IMG/VR virus record: IMGVR_UViG_3300035672_000076
Span: 1-29,738 of that record
DNA length: 29,738 nucleotides
Strand: one strand, 5' to 3'
DNA from: a virus
Both the position numbers and the translations under genes were made by a program. The notes beneath the pieces are model-generated. The model searched no databases. It saw nothing but the letters and a program-made list of their open reading frames with translations, and was not told the origin of the DNA. This document shows positions 15,022 to 21,878 of this stretch, piece after piece. Each line of letters opens with the position of its first letter. Position 1 is the stretch's first letter.

Positions 15022-17129
15022 TCCGCCGCCTCCATGAACTGAGGCGCGGGCTCTACATCGCGCGGCGCATAGTTCGCGCCTATCAGCGCTTCCGCCACCG
15101 GAGGGCAAACGCTGTTGCCGCACTTATTAACCTGCTGCGTTTTGGAGATCGGCGTCCCGTCCGGCCTGCGATCGATCTTGTAGGTTTTCGGGAATCCGTT
15201 GGCGCCGTACAGTTCGGGCGGCACGAGCATTCGCATCCCGACGTCGACGATGACGACGGTGATGCCGCAAATCTCGACCGTGACGAACTCGCGATCATCC
15301 CAGAGGCCATGCAAGCGGAGGAGATCAGCGACCTTGCGCGCCTTGACTTCGTGCTCCGGCGTGAACGGCGGCAGATCGAGCAGCACCTGGTGCAACCCGA
15401 ACCTGTGTTTCGAGGTAACCGTGTGCAGAGGCTCGTCAAGCTGCGGGTCCTGATCCGCGCCATAGTACTTCTGCAGAAGAGCGACGGAGAGTTGCGTCTT
15501 GCCCTGCCCGTCCGCCATCACAGTGCGTGCAGGCTCATCCATTGACGATCCGACGCCGGTCCCGAATTGCCGCAATAGATTGGCAGCGACGACACTCTGA
15601 TGCGATCCGGACTGCAGGATGGTGGATAGCGGCACCTCGATCGGATGCCCCGCGTTGCCCTCGCCCGTGCGGCCGTCGATGTTGTTCTGCGCAAGGAATG
15701 CGGCGACCACGGCGTGATGCCCGCCTGTGGTAATCGTCTTGAGTGGTTCATCCGCGCCGGAGTGAGGCTTGTCGCCGAAGTTGCTCTTGACGATTGAGGC
15801 CGCGACTAGGGACAGCCCCGCGCCGCCCGCTGTAACCGTATGTGTCGGCTTGTCCGCTTCGTTGAACGGCTTCTGCGCGTTGCGCATGGTCATCAGGTGA
15901 GCAGCAACCACTTGGTTCTGATCTTTCGGCGAAGCCGTGATCGTATGAAGCGGCGCATCGGACGGCCGCACACTGCCGCCCTGCTGGGCGGCGGCGATGA
16001 AGGGCGCGACCACGACGCTGTCAGCTTTTGAAGTCAGGGTTTGGGCAGGCCGATCTACCCCGCGCGGTTCGGTCTGCCCCATCCGTCCGCCGACGCCGGC
16101 TATGAACGGCGTAACCAGCATTCCGGGCGCGTTGCCGTGCGACGTAATGGTGGCGGCCGGCTCTTCGCAGCTGCGCGTTCGGGGATCCTGCCCGGGCTTC
16201 TCCTGATAGCGCGGCGCGAAGTATGGCGTCACCAGCGCTTTCTCGCCACGATGCGCCCCGGTGACCGTTCTCAGCGGATCGTTGACGTCTTGCGTCTGCC
16301 CGGCGCCGTGATGCGTGAGGTTGACGATAAACGGTTTTGCCGCGTCGACAACATATCGGCGGATGCCTTTTGCTAGCCGCGCGGTCGACGCATTGGCCAG
16401 CGGCCGCACGGCGCGGAGGCCGTACTTCGCCTTGATCTCTGCGGCGCTATCGAAGATCGATGGGCACGGCAGCGACCAGTCGATGATCTCCGCTGCCGTG
16501 CGCCAGGGCTTGAGCCTGCCGGATTTGACGGCTTCCGTTTTCGGGTCGCCATGCGTCGGCATCGGCCAGATGATCGGTTCGCCGTCTCTCTTCGCAATGA
16601 GAAAAAGCCGCTTTCGGATCGTCGGCGCGCCATAGTCGCAGGCGCGCAGCTCGCGCCACTCCACGACGTAGCCGAGCGTTTCCAATTCCTTCAGCCAGCG
16701 CTTGAACGTGAGACCCTTTTGCAGCGGACACGGCCTGTTATCAGCGCCGAGCGGTCCCCATGTCGCGAACTCTTCGACGTTCTCCATGATGATGACGCGC
16801 GGCGCAACCACGTTGGCCCAATGAACGACCACCCAGGCGAGCCCGCGGATTTTCTTTTCTACCGGCTTGCCGCCCTTGGCTTTGCTGAAATGCTTGCAGT
16901 CCGGCGATGCCCAGAGCAACCCGACGGGACGACCGCCGCACGCTTCGACCGGGTCGACGTCCCAGATATCCGAGGTCAGGTGCAGCGTCTGCGGATGGTT
17001 TACCTCGTGCATCGCAAGTGCTGTCGCGTCATGGTTGATCGCGATGTCCGGCGAGCGGCCAAGCGCCATCTCGATGCCGGTCGAGGCACCTCCGCCGCCC
17101 GCGAAGCTGTCGACGATCAATTCGATCAT
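15018..17129 (-). CDS. DNA (cytosine-5) methyltransferase with a nine-repeat central region
   Basis: The 703-residue protein has the ordered C5-methyltransferase motifs: I DSFAGGGGASTGI (7-19), IV SPDCKHFSKAKGG with the likely catalytic Cys at 78, VI ENVEEF (116-121), VIII RKRLF (172-176), and C-terminal motif X GNSVCPPVAEALIGAN. It transfers methyl from AdoMet to C5 of cytosine. The segment 283-584, where the target recognition domain should be, consists of nine degenerate repeats of the form (D/E)xPxxT(V/I/L)T followed by a VxPF/VAA strand, every 32-39 residues. The protein is much longer than a typical Dcm (about 400-470). ATG at 17129 overlaps the upstream stop. It probably protects phage DNA from restriction. 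Confidence 0.92.
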   Translation of the reverse strand: MIELIVDSFAGGGGASTGIEMALGRSPDIAINHDATALAMHEVNHPQTLHLTSDIWDVDPVEACGGRPVGLLWASPDCKHFSKAKGGKPVEKKIRGLAWVVVHWANVVAPRVIIMENVEEFATWGPLGADNRPCPLQKGLTFKRWLKELETLGYVVEWRELRACDYGAPTIRKRLFLIAKRDGEPIIWPMPTHGDPKTEAVKSGRLKPWRTAAEIIDWSLPCPSIFDSAAEIKAKYGLRAVRPLANASTARLAKGIRRYVVDAAKPFIVNLTHHGAGQTQDVNDPLRTVTGAHRGEKALVTPYFAPRYQEKPGQDPRTRSCEEPAATITSHGNAPGMLVTPFIAGVGGRMGQTEPRGVDRPAQTLTSKADSVVVAPFIAAAQQGGSVRPSDAPLHTITASPKDQNQVVAAHLMTMRNAQKPFNEADKPTHTVTAGGAGLSLVAASIVKSNFGDKPHSGADEPLKTITTGGHHAVVAAFLAQNNIDGRTGEGNAGHPIEVPLSTILQSGSHQSVVAANLLRQFGTGVGSSMDEPARTVMADGQGKTQLSVALLQKYYGADQDPQLDEPLHTVTSKHRFGLHQVLLDLPPFTPEHEVKARKVADLLRLHGLWDDREFVTVEICGITVVIVDVGMRMLVPPELYGANGFPKTYKIDRRPDGTPISKTQQVNKCGNSVCPPVAEALIGANYAPRDVEPAPQFMEAAE

Positions 17130-17521
17130 GCGCGTCCGCCTTGCTGGGTGCGCACAATATGATTGCTGATGTTCCTAGCCTCTCCATTGAACCGCTGGGA
17201 AAGACAGCGCGCGACCTTGAGCATTTGCCGCTCAACCAACACCAACTGCCGTTCAGTCGGAGCATCTTCCGGTAGACCGGAGCCGACGAAGTCGCAGATC
17301 ATGTTCGCACAAACAGCCGCCAGGCCGTCGGAGGTTAAATCCCAGCTCGTGTTCCTGTTGACCTCATCGGCCAAGTGACGACTGAAGGCGTGATGCACGG
17401 CGATTGTCATGCGGGCCTGGGCGCCTGAGCTATCGTTTCTCAAACCGATAGGCTCCATGGCAGAACGCGCCTCCGCCAGCGCCGCCTCTATTTCCACCAT
17501 GTCGACGTGAACCGGGCTCAC
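17126..17521 (-). CDS. Hypothetical protein, 131 aa
   Basis: I do not recognise this helical, soluble protein. It reads MVEIEAALAEARSAMEPIGL near the start, then a His/Asn-rich section (IAVHHAFSRHLADEVNRN) and SWDLTSDGLAAVCANMICDF. I start it at GTG 17521, which shares GTGA with the preceding stop and has GGAGG 7 nt upstream; a longer open frame to 17563 is shadow. Its stop overlaps the C5-methyltransferase start, so the two are coupled. Confidence 0.6.
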   Translation of the reverse strand: MSPVHVDMVEIEAALAEARSAMEPIGLRNDSSGAQARMTIAVHHAFSRHLADEVNRNTSWDLTSDGLAAVCANMICDFVGSGLPEDAPTERQLVLVERQMLKVARCLSQRFNGEARNISNHIVRTQQGGRA

Positions 17522-17781
17522 TCCGCAGCCTCCAGCATCATCCCGACATTTCCGAAATGCCATTCAACCGGATAGCCCGCGACCTTTGCAGGCTTCGGCA
17601 GGCTCCACTGCGCTTCGTCGCAGCCCGCATAGACGTGGAGTTCGCCGTCGCCGAGCGCGATGGCGAAGTTCTTCGGCAGCGCGCCATGGCCTTCGAGGAT
17701 GTCCGCCAGCCAGCGGGCGCCGAATTCGAGATCGTCGCGGAGCAGTGCTGCGCGCGGGCGGGCGAGAGGATTGGCGTTCAT
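17518..17781 (-). CDS. Hypothetical protein, 87 aa
   Basis: A small soluble protein of unknown function: RDDLEFGARWLADILEGHG, then LPKNFAIALGDGELHVYAGC and VEWHFGNVGMM. It looks like one compact alpha/beta domain. The ATG at 17781 overlaps the stop of the DUF7220-type gene (TGATG), and its stop overlaps the GTG of the next gene, so it sits in a tightly coupled string. Confidence 0.65.
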   Translation of the reverse strand: MNANPLARPRAALLRDDLEFGARWLADILEGHGALPKNFAIALGDGELHVYAGCDEAQWSLPKPAKVAGYPVEWHFGNVGMMLEAAE

Positions 17782-18293
17782 CAGAACGACCTCCGCTTTG
17801 ACTTGCGGGAGCGGTCGAACTTGTTGCCTTCGGCAATGCCTAGCGCCACGCCGCGCACGAGGTCGCGGCGCAGGCCGTTTGGTTTCCATAGCTCGTCTTG
17901 CAACGGCCATTCGATTGGCGGTATGGGGTCTAACGTCCCCGCATGAGACAGGTACGTCGCGCCAGCAGCCGCAAGCTCGCCGGGACGAAGTTCGTCATCG
18001 TGCTCGGTCGAGTAGCCCTCCACCTCGCGCTGGCGGAAGACTTCGGCGATAACCGCCTGCACGAAAGCCGACATCGGCCGGCGGATATGCAGCGCCTCGA
18101 ACACACGGCGCAGGATGAACTGCCGCGCCAGCGACACGAACGTCATGATCACGGCGAAGGTGAAGTTCTGCGACAACGAGATGGTGATGCCGATCAGCGG
18201 CAGGAAGAACCACTGCGCGGCGAGCGAGATGCCGAAACCGGCCGCGGTTGAAAGTGCGGCCTCCAGCATGGACATGAAGCGGGACTGTTTCAT
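17781..18293 (-). CDS. DUF7220-type membrane protein fused to a second phage domain
   Basis: The 170-residue protein begins MKQSRFMSMLEAALSTAAGF with a transmembrane helix, then a second one (FTFAVIMTFVSLARQFIL) and a basic LRRVFEAL end, the pattern of the DUF7220 phage membrane family. From about residue 85 the sequence changes to REVEGYSTEHDDELRPGELA, then WPLQDELWKPNGLRRDLVRG and ALGIAEGNKFDR. I know that second unit as a separate small phage protein. Starting at 18293 gives the family's usual N-terminus and an ATGA overlap; ATG 18308 is possible. The second domain should face the cytoplasm. Function unknown. Confidence 0.7.
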   Translation of the reverse strand: MKQSRFMSMLEAALSTAAGFGISLAAQWFFLPLIGITISLSQNFTFAVIMTFVSLARQFILRRVFEALHIRRPMSAFVQAVIAEVFRQREVEGYSTEHDDELRPGELAAAGATYLSHAGTLDPIPPIEWPLQDELWKPNGLRRDLVRGVALGIAEGNKFDRSRKSKRRSF

Positions 18294-18607
18294 GCGAGAT
18301 CGTGCCATTGCTTGAGGTAACGCTTCTTTATCTCAACCCTTATCGCCATCGCCTCTTCATCCAGACCAAAGCGCTCGATTACAAGGTCAAGGTTCGCCTG
18401 CACGTCGGCGACTTCATCTTGCAACCAGGCGCGGTTTGGCTTGTGGGTTTCGGGCTCGACTCCATCGAGGCCCTGAATGATGCAACGCGCGACCGCGCTT
18501 CCGCATTCGTTGAGCTCTTCGCTCAGCTTGCCGAGATGCTTAAGGTCGACAGCATCCGACATCGGATGCCACGGACTTGCGTCGCGGAGATGATCTGCGT
18601 TGCTCAT
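18290..18607 (-). CDS. MazG-like helical phage protein, 105 aa
   Basis: An all-helical protein with acidic positions in a MazG-like arrangement: DLKHLGKLSEELNECGSAVA, then the segment NRAWLQDEVADVQANLDLVI and RVEIKKRYLKQWHDLA. The EELNE and DEVADV pairs could chelate Mg2+ as in NTP pyrophosphohydrolases. If so it is the second nucleotide-pool enzyme in this operon. ATG at 18607 overlaps the stop of the ParB-methyltransferase gene, and its own stop overlaps the next start. The fold is likely; the substrate is unknown. Confidence 0.6.
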   Translation of the reverse strand: MSNADHLRDASPWHPMSDAVDLKHLGKLSEELNECGSAVARCIIQGLDGVEPETHKPNRAWLQDEVADVQANLDLVIERFGLDEEAMAIRVEIKKRYLKQWHDLA

Positions 18608-19995
18608 TCCGCAGCCTCCGCAGTTTCGGCAACCCGCTTCGCAACCGGTCGCTGCGTAAACCGCAACGCATCATCCGGCCGCGTCAGTGCCTCCCGGCAA
18701 CCAGGTGGAATCCAGAACGGCGCCCGCGGCGCTTCGCCCTTGATCCAGACCAGCCAGATGTAGGCAGTGGCAGTGCCGCCCTCAGGATCCCAACGGCCCT
18801 TGCAGAGGTTGACCCGCTCGGCAAAGAACGCGATCAGCGTCGGCGGATTGTCCTTGAAGATGCGCTCGTATCGGCCGACAGATTCAAGCCACTGCAGCCG
18901 AAAGAACATTGCCACGCCGACGCGTGCACGGCGTAAGGCCTGCATCGCGCAAACCTCGCCCTTGTCGCCGAACGGCAGATTGGAGATGACGAAGTCGCGG
19001 TCGATATGCGCGCTAGCTTCAAGATCGCTGGTGAAATCAAGCGTCGTATCGCCGTAACCGTAGTCGAAGATGTCGGTTGCCAGAACGTCGCTCGAATATT
19101 CGCGCAGCACTTCCGCCATGTGGCCTTCGCCGCAAGCCGGCTCCCATGCCGTGTATCCGGAGAAATCGATATCCAGCCCGGCTTGGCGGCTATGCAACAC
19201 CCGCTCAACCAGCGCCCGCGTGGCCCATGGCGGCGTCGGGAAAAAATCGAGGCTGTCATCAGGCTCTTGCCGTGAGGACATGATGGCGCGATTGCCGTTG
19301 GGTAACGCTTTTTCCAGCGCCTCCGGCTGCTGTTCTTTCGGTAGGCGCGCGATCTTCTCCGCAACCGAGATCGCTACCTTGTCTTCCTGCACCGCCTGCT
19401 GCAGGTCCGGCGTCCCCTGGTTGATAACGACGGTCGCGCTTTGAACGCTGCGCCGGCTGACATTGAACATCTCCGCTGCATCAGCCTGCGATATCATCGG
19501 CTGCGGTGCGGTAGGTTCGATTGCCGGCTCGCCGCCGAGCTGTAACGAGGGTGCGCAAATTTGCGCAGGCTTTGTGGTGTGCTGGTTGGCGCCGACCGGA
19601 AGCATCGCGATGCGCGCGGCATAATCGGAAAGCTGCGTCGGGGACAAATGCCGCCGCTCGATGTTTTCGGCCTTCACCAGGGCCAACGCCTGCAGGTTGT
19701 CTCCGATGAATATGCCGGTCGAGATCGGCTTGCGCAGCTGCGTCAACTCGCGAGTGCGATTGCGCCCGTCCAGCAACATCCCGTTCGCGAAGATCACGGC
19801 GTGAAGCTGGCGTTCGGCCAGCGAAGCCCGCAAACTTCCGCGCTGGTTGTCCGCGACCATCGGCAGCATTCGCGCGAACGGATGCACGATCGCTTCTAGT
19901 TTCTTCAGGTCGCCGGTCGCCAGCGCGTCCGCCAGCTGCTCATACCGAGGCTCGCCGGGCATCAAGGTCGGACCTGGCTGGATGTGACCGATCAT
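18604..19995 (-). CDS. ParB-like domain, HTH and DNA methyltransferase fusion
   Basis: The 463-residue protein starts with a ParB/sulfiredoxin-like domain (about 30-125; DGRNRTREL at 76-84, then ENIERRHLSPTQLSDYAARI). A linker follows, carrying a palindromic insertion read as PAQICA (143-148), then a HTH (ADAAEMFNVSRRSVQSA, 171-187). The C-terminal half is a Rossmann methyltransferase with motif I EPACGEGHM (285-293), LATDIFDYGYGD, and motif IV ISNLPFGD (NLPF 339-342 instead of NPPF). ParB-methyltransferase fusions are common in phages and usually modify phage DNA, not segregate plasmids. ATG at 19995 lies 3 nt past a tiny membrane-protein gene. Target base and activity are not readable. Confidence 0.85.
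   Translation of the reverse strand: MIGHIQPGPTLMPGEPRYEQLADALATGDLKKLEAIVHPFARMLPMVADNQRGSLRASLAERQLHAVIFANGMLLDGRNRTRELTQLRKPISTGIFIGDNLQALALVKAENIERRHLSPTQLSDYAARIAMLPVGANQHTTKPAQICAPSLQLGGEPAIEPTAPQPMISQADAAEMFNVSRRSVQSATVVINQGTPDLQQAVQEDKVAISVAEKIARLPKEQQPEALEKALPNGNRAIMSSRQEPDDSLDFFPTPPWATRALVERVLHSRQAGLDIDFSGYTAWEPACGEGHMAEVLREYSSDVLATDIFDYGYGDTTLDFTSDLEASAHIDRDFVISNLPFGDKGEVCAMQALRRARVGVAMFFRLQWLESVGRYERIFKDNPPTLIAFFAERVNLCKGRWDPEGGTATAYIWLVWIKGEAPRAPFWIPPGCREALTRPDDALRFTQRPVAKRVAETAEAAE
19548..19572. repeat. Palindromic element, copy 2 (in a coding linker)
   Basis: The core TGCGCAAATTTGCGCA is at 19552-19567. The whole 25-base stretch is identical to copy 3 at 28204-28228. It is in frame in the linker between the ParB-like and HTH parts of the ParB-methyltransferase and reads PAQICA, as copy 1 does in an unrelated protein. 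Confidence 0.85.
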
Positions 19996-19998
19996 GAC

Positions 19999-20175
19999 CT
20001 AGCGCCCCGCCCGCTTGTGGATGATCCGCTCGACCGGGGCTTGCAGACGCTCCCAGAGTGCCGCGGCAAGCAGCAGCGCCAGTACCACGGCGACCGCCAC
20101 CAACACGGGCAGCAGGTTGAGCTGCAGATCGCCGAAGATGTCCGCCACTCCGTCCAGGTCGATTGCAAGCGGCAT
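19999..20175 (-). CDS. Tiny membrane protein, 58 aa
   Basis: The frame reads MPLAIDLDGVADIFGDLQLN, followed by one strong transmembrane helix (LLPVLVAVAVVLALLLAAAL), then the basic amphipathic tail WERLQAPVERIIHKRAGR. It ends 3 nt before the ParB-methyltransferase start. Composition (acidic outside, basic after the helix) supports a real N-out, C-in single-pass protein. Candidates are a lysis accessory or a superinfection protein; nothing decides between them. Confidence 0.6.
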   Translation of the reverse strand: MPLAIDLDGVADIFGDLQLNLLPVLVAVAVVLALLLAAALWERLQAPVERIIHKRAGR

Positions 20176-20290
20176 CGGAAAGATGCTCCGGTTTTTAAGA
20201 CAAGAGTTCTCACGTCCGGAAATGACCGGACGCGCGCGAAGGCTAAAAACGCTGGGATAAGCAACTGGAACTGGATGCGAGGCGGTTCGG
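20176..20290. other. Short gap with a hairpin between two tiny membrane genes
   Basis: The gap holds a 7-bp hairpin, CGTCCGG at 20213-20219 paired with CCGGACG at 20226-20232, with no T-run directly after it on either strand. No reading frame of note is seen. Confidence 0.4.
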
Positions 20291-20431
20291 CTACTGCCGG
20301 CGGACCTCGCGTGTTTCGTTTCTGGCGCGAACAGGTTGCATGGGCCGGATCGTTACCGTCGCTACAAAGAGCGCCGCGGCCAGACCAAACAGCACAGGAG
20401 AGATGGCGTTAAGGAATTCGAGGAGCGTCAT
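20291..20431 (-). CDS. Tiny membrane protein, 46 aa
   Basis: The frame reads MTLLEFLNAISPVLFGLAAA and continues LFVATVTIRP, one transmembrane helix, then a basic tail (RARNETREVRRQ). The ATG at 20431 overlaps the TGA of the zinc-protein gene (ATGA), which supports real translation despite the length. Together with the 58-aa protein it forms a pair of small inner-membrane proteins in an operon otherwise made of DNA-processing genes. Function unknown. Confidence 0.55.
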   Translation of the reverse strand: MTLLEFLNAISPVLFGLAAALFVATVTIRPMQPVRARNETREVRRQ

Positions 20432-20691
20432 GCGGCGCGCCGGTTGCTGGAATATCCGGGGCCGTAGCACTCACGGCATTCGAGACGTTCCCAATCGGTG
20501 TTGCCTTCGGGATCGTCGAACGCGGCGTGAGACCGTCCGGTCCACCAAAGCCACAGTGACCGGTAAAAGAACCAGTTGAAGCGCGGCTCCGGTTTGCCGT
20601 CGAGATCGTCGATATGCGTGAGCTTGCTGCATTTCGCGCACGGAAAATATTGATCCAGATCGCCCTGAATTTTGAATGGTGGTAACGTCAA
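20428..20691 (-). CDS. Small zinc-ribbon-type protein, 87 aa
   Basis: Two CxxC pairs, CAKC (18-21) and CREC (72-75), should bind one zinc ion. They flank an aromatic-rich segment (FNWFFYRSLWLWW) and an acidic loop (DDPEGNTDWERLE). The start is TTG at 20691, sharing TTGA with the preceding stop and with GAGGG 4 nt upstream. No family recognised. A nucleic-acid or protein-docking role is typical for such ribbons but is only inference. Confidence 0.65.
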   Translation of the reverse strand: MTLPPFKIQGDLDQYFPCAKCSKLTHIDDLDGKPEPRFNWFFYRSLWLWWTGRSHAAFDDPEGNTDWERLECRECYGPGYSSNRRAA

Positions 20692-20810
20692 GCCGCCCTC
20701 CCCTCAGCCGACAATTTCGCCCACACCAACGGCGGCAGCCGGTCCCACGCCGAGCCGTCGCATTCAGGCGGCTCGCCTTCAACCCAGCGCTCAGCCGATG
20801 ATCTCGGCAT
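20688..20810 (-). CDS. Very small hypothetical protein, 40 aa
   Basis: The frame reads MPRSSAERWVEGEPPECDGS, then AWDRLPPLVWAKLSAEGRAA. Tryptophans and a proline-rich turn look like protein rather than noise, and its stop overlaps the TTG of the zinc-protein gene. The ribosome binding site at ATG 20810 is weak. The same frame stays open to 21524, but that longer version crosses other genes and is not credible. Confidence 0.45.
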   Translation of the reverse strand: MPRSSAERWVEGEPPECDGSAWDRLPPLVWAKLSAEGRAA

Positions 20811-21039
20811 AGACCGCAAGGGCTGCGCGGGCGTTCGGCTTGCGTTTGCCTTCGATAAGCAGGTTGGCGTGGCGTTCAGTGCACTTGCCGCCCTGACGTT
20901 TGACGCGCTCGGAGAGCCACTGCGCCGGCTTGATGCCACCAGCAAGAACGATGACGCATCGGCCGAAGCGAGAGTTAGGGAACAGTTGTTCCTTAATTGC
21001 CTTTGACCGGCGCCGCCTGCGCACGTTTGATTCCCCCAT
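20791..21039 (-). CDS. Small basic HTH-like protein, 82 aa
   Basis: A basic N-terminus (NVRRRRRSKAIKEQ) is followed by IKPAQWLSERVKRQGGKCTE, then the segment from RHANLLIEGKRKPNARAALA to AVYAEIIG. The second half has the spacing of a helix-turn-helix with a KPNAR-type turn as in small phage regulators. ATG at 21039 has GAGG about 8 nt upstream. It is the first gene of the tightly packed leftward run, so a regulatory role is plausible. Confidence 0.6.
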   Translation of the reverse strand: MGESNVRRRRRSKAIKEQLFPNSRFGRCVIVLAGGIKPAQWLSERVKRQGGKCTERHANLLIEGKRKPNARAALAVYAEIIG

Positions 21040-21068
21040 GACACAACCTCAACGCTACGGGACGCCCG

Positions 21069-21233
21069 ATGAAAAATCCGGTGCTGCTTGCGATACTGCT
21101 TGCCCTGCTTGTCGCAGCGACGGTCGCCGTCATGCTGAAGTGGCCGGAACTCTACACCTGCGATCAGAGCAAGCCGGCAGGTCCGGCCATCGGCCATGTG
21201 TTGCGGATCATGGGGTGCCAGGGCGCGCGGTAA
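21069..21233 (+). CDS. Tiny membrane or exported protein on the opposite strand, 54 aa
   Basis: The frame reads MKNPVLLAILLALLVAATVA, then VMLKWPELYTC and a short tail with a second cysteine (RIMGCQGAR). The first 22 residues are a strong transmembrane or signal-anchor helix, and the two cysteines could pair outside the membrane. It is divergent from the 82-aa gene, with 29 bp between the starts. GGGAC lies 6 nt before the ATG. It is the only rightward frame I accept left of the immunity region. Confidence 0.45.
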   Translation: MKNPVLLAILLALLVAATVAVMLKWPELYTCDQSKPAGPAIGHVLRIMGCQGAR

Positions 21234-21520
21234 CTGCCGTGAAGCCTCACCCGGTTGCAACCGGCGCGATCTACATGCTACGTTCCATTTGCACCCCGTC
21301 CGTAATGCAACTTCACGCTGGTACGGTTGCACAACTTGAACATGACCACGCGGCACGCGAAGCAAGAGCAAATCCCACATTTGCCCGGGGTGCGACAAAA
21401 AACATTCCGTTACCAGGTCGCGGCAGGGTTGTGTCGCCTGCCCAACATATGTGCTTGGCTGGCCCCGTTGCGTTAGTAGCAGGGGCTGGGAATGGGAATG
21501 ATAGTGCGCTTCCCGCGGCG
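21234..21520. other. Gap of about 290 bp with no convincing gene
   Basis: A leftward frame starting at 21524 runs through here but overlaps two better genes and has no domain signal. The gap contains scattered TTGCA half-sites (for example near 21288 and 21302) and a weak inverted repeat, GGCAGG at 21422-21427 with CCTGCC at 21437-21442. It may carry leader or regulatory RNA for the leftward operon. Confidence 0.4.
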
Positions 21521-21787
21521 TCATGTCGGGGTCTCTTCGAGTTCTATCGATACTTCAAGCTTCCGGGCCGCTATTTTAGCCAACAATTCGAGTGTGATAT
21601 CCGGCCTGCCACGCTTAGCCGCAAGCGCCACTACTCCGGCCCAATGTGGGGCGGGAATGCCGCGCCTTCGCCACCCGCTCAAGTTGGTCAAACGCTGGCC
21701 CAACGCCTCAGCGACTTCGCTAAGCGCGCCGACGGGTGGCGGTGAGCCTCCACAAAGACCATCAATGACCGAATCCCATGTCACCAT
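21521..21787 (-). CDS. Cro/YdaS-like small DNA-binding regulator
   Basis: The 88-residue protein has MVTWDSVIDGLCGG, then GALSEVAEALGQRLTNLSGW, RRRGIPAPHWAGVVALAAKR and ITLELLAKIAARKLEV. This is the HTH pattern of Cro-like/YdaS (carph-isopro) regulators, with SGWRRRGIP at the end of the recognition helix. It is divergent from the XRE gene across two operators. The ATG at 21787 falls where transcription should begin, 7 nt after the -10 box, so the mRNA may be leaderless. A start at 21808 would lie inside the operator. It is probably the first gene of the lytic side; the Cro versus CI role is inference. Confidence 0.75.
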   Translation of the reverse strand: MVTWDSVIDGLCGGSPPPVGALSEVAEALGQRLTNLSGWRRRGIPAPHWAGVVALAAKRGRPDITLELLAKIAARKLEVSIELEETPT

Positions 21788-21794
21788 AAGCGAC

Positions 21795-21824
21795 ACGGTA
21801 GTTTGCACGATGCAAACATGTCAA
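21795..21824 (-). promoter_or_regulatory. Leftward promoter with an operator in its spacer
   Basis: On the leftward strand, TTGACA (21824-21819) is followed by one base, the full 17-bp operator 1, and TACCGT (21800-21795) as -10 box, an 18-bp spacer. The -35 is consensus; the -10 keeps TA...T. The same layout occurs at 22712-22741. Confidence 0.65.
21801..21817. promoter_or_regulatory. Operator 1, GTTTGCANNNTGCAAAC
   Basis: GTTTGCACGATGCAAAC is a perfect inverted repeat with 7-bp arms and a 3-bp centre. It lies between the divergent Cro-like and XRE genes, inside the leftward promoter, and is the best match to the consensus of the four sites. Confidence 0.75.
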
Positions 21825-21826
21825 GA

Positions 21827-21843
21827 GTTTGCAACTCGCAAAA
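21827..21843. promoter_or_regulatory. Operator 2 (degenerate copy)
   Basis: GTTTGCAACTCGCAAAA matches the operator consensus in the left arm and most of the right arm. Its centre is 26 bp from that of operator 1, which puts the two on roughly the same DNA face about 2.5 turns apart. It is on the XRE-gene side. Confidence 0.55.
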
Positions 21844-21878
21844 CGACTTTTGATCCAAAATGTGGTGCCATCTTGCCC

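Noticed and set aside
20213-20232. Hairpin as a possible terminator between the tiny membrane genes
   Set aside because: A 7-bp stem without an adjacent T-run on either strand; too weak to call.
20688-21524. A 278-codon leftward frame starting at the Cro-like stop
   Set aside because: It overlaps the better 82-aa and 54-aa frames, has shadow-like Arg/Ser/Cys composition and no domain. Only its last 40 codons are kept, as a separate small gene.
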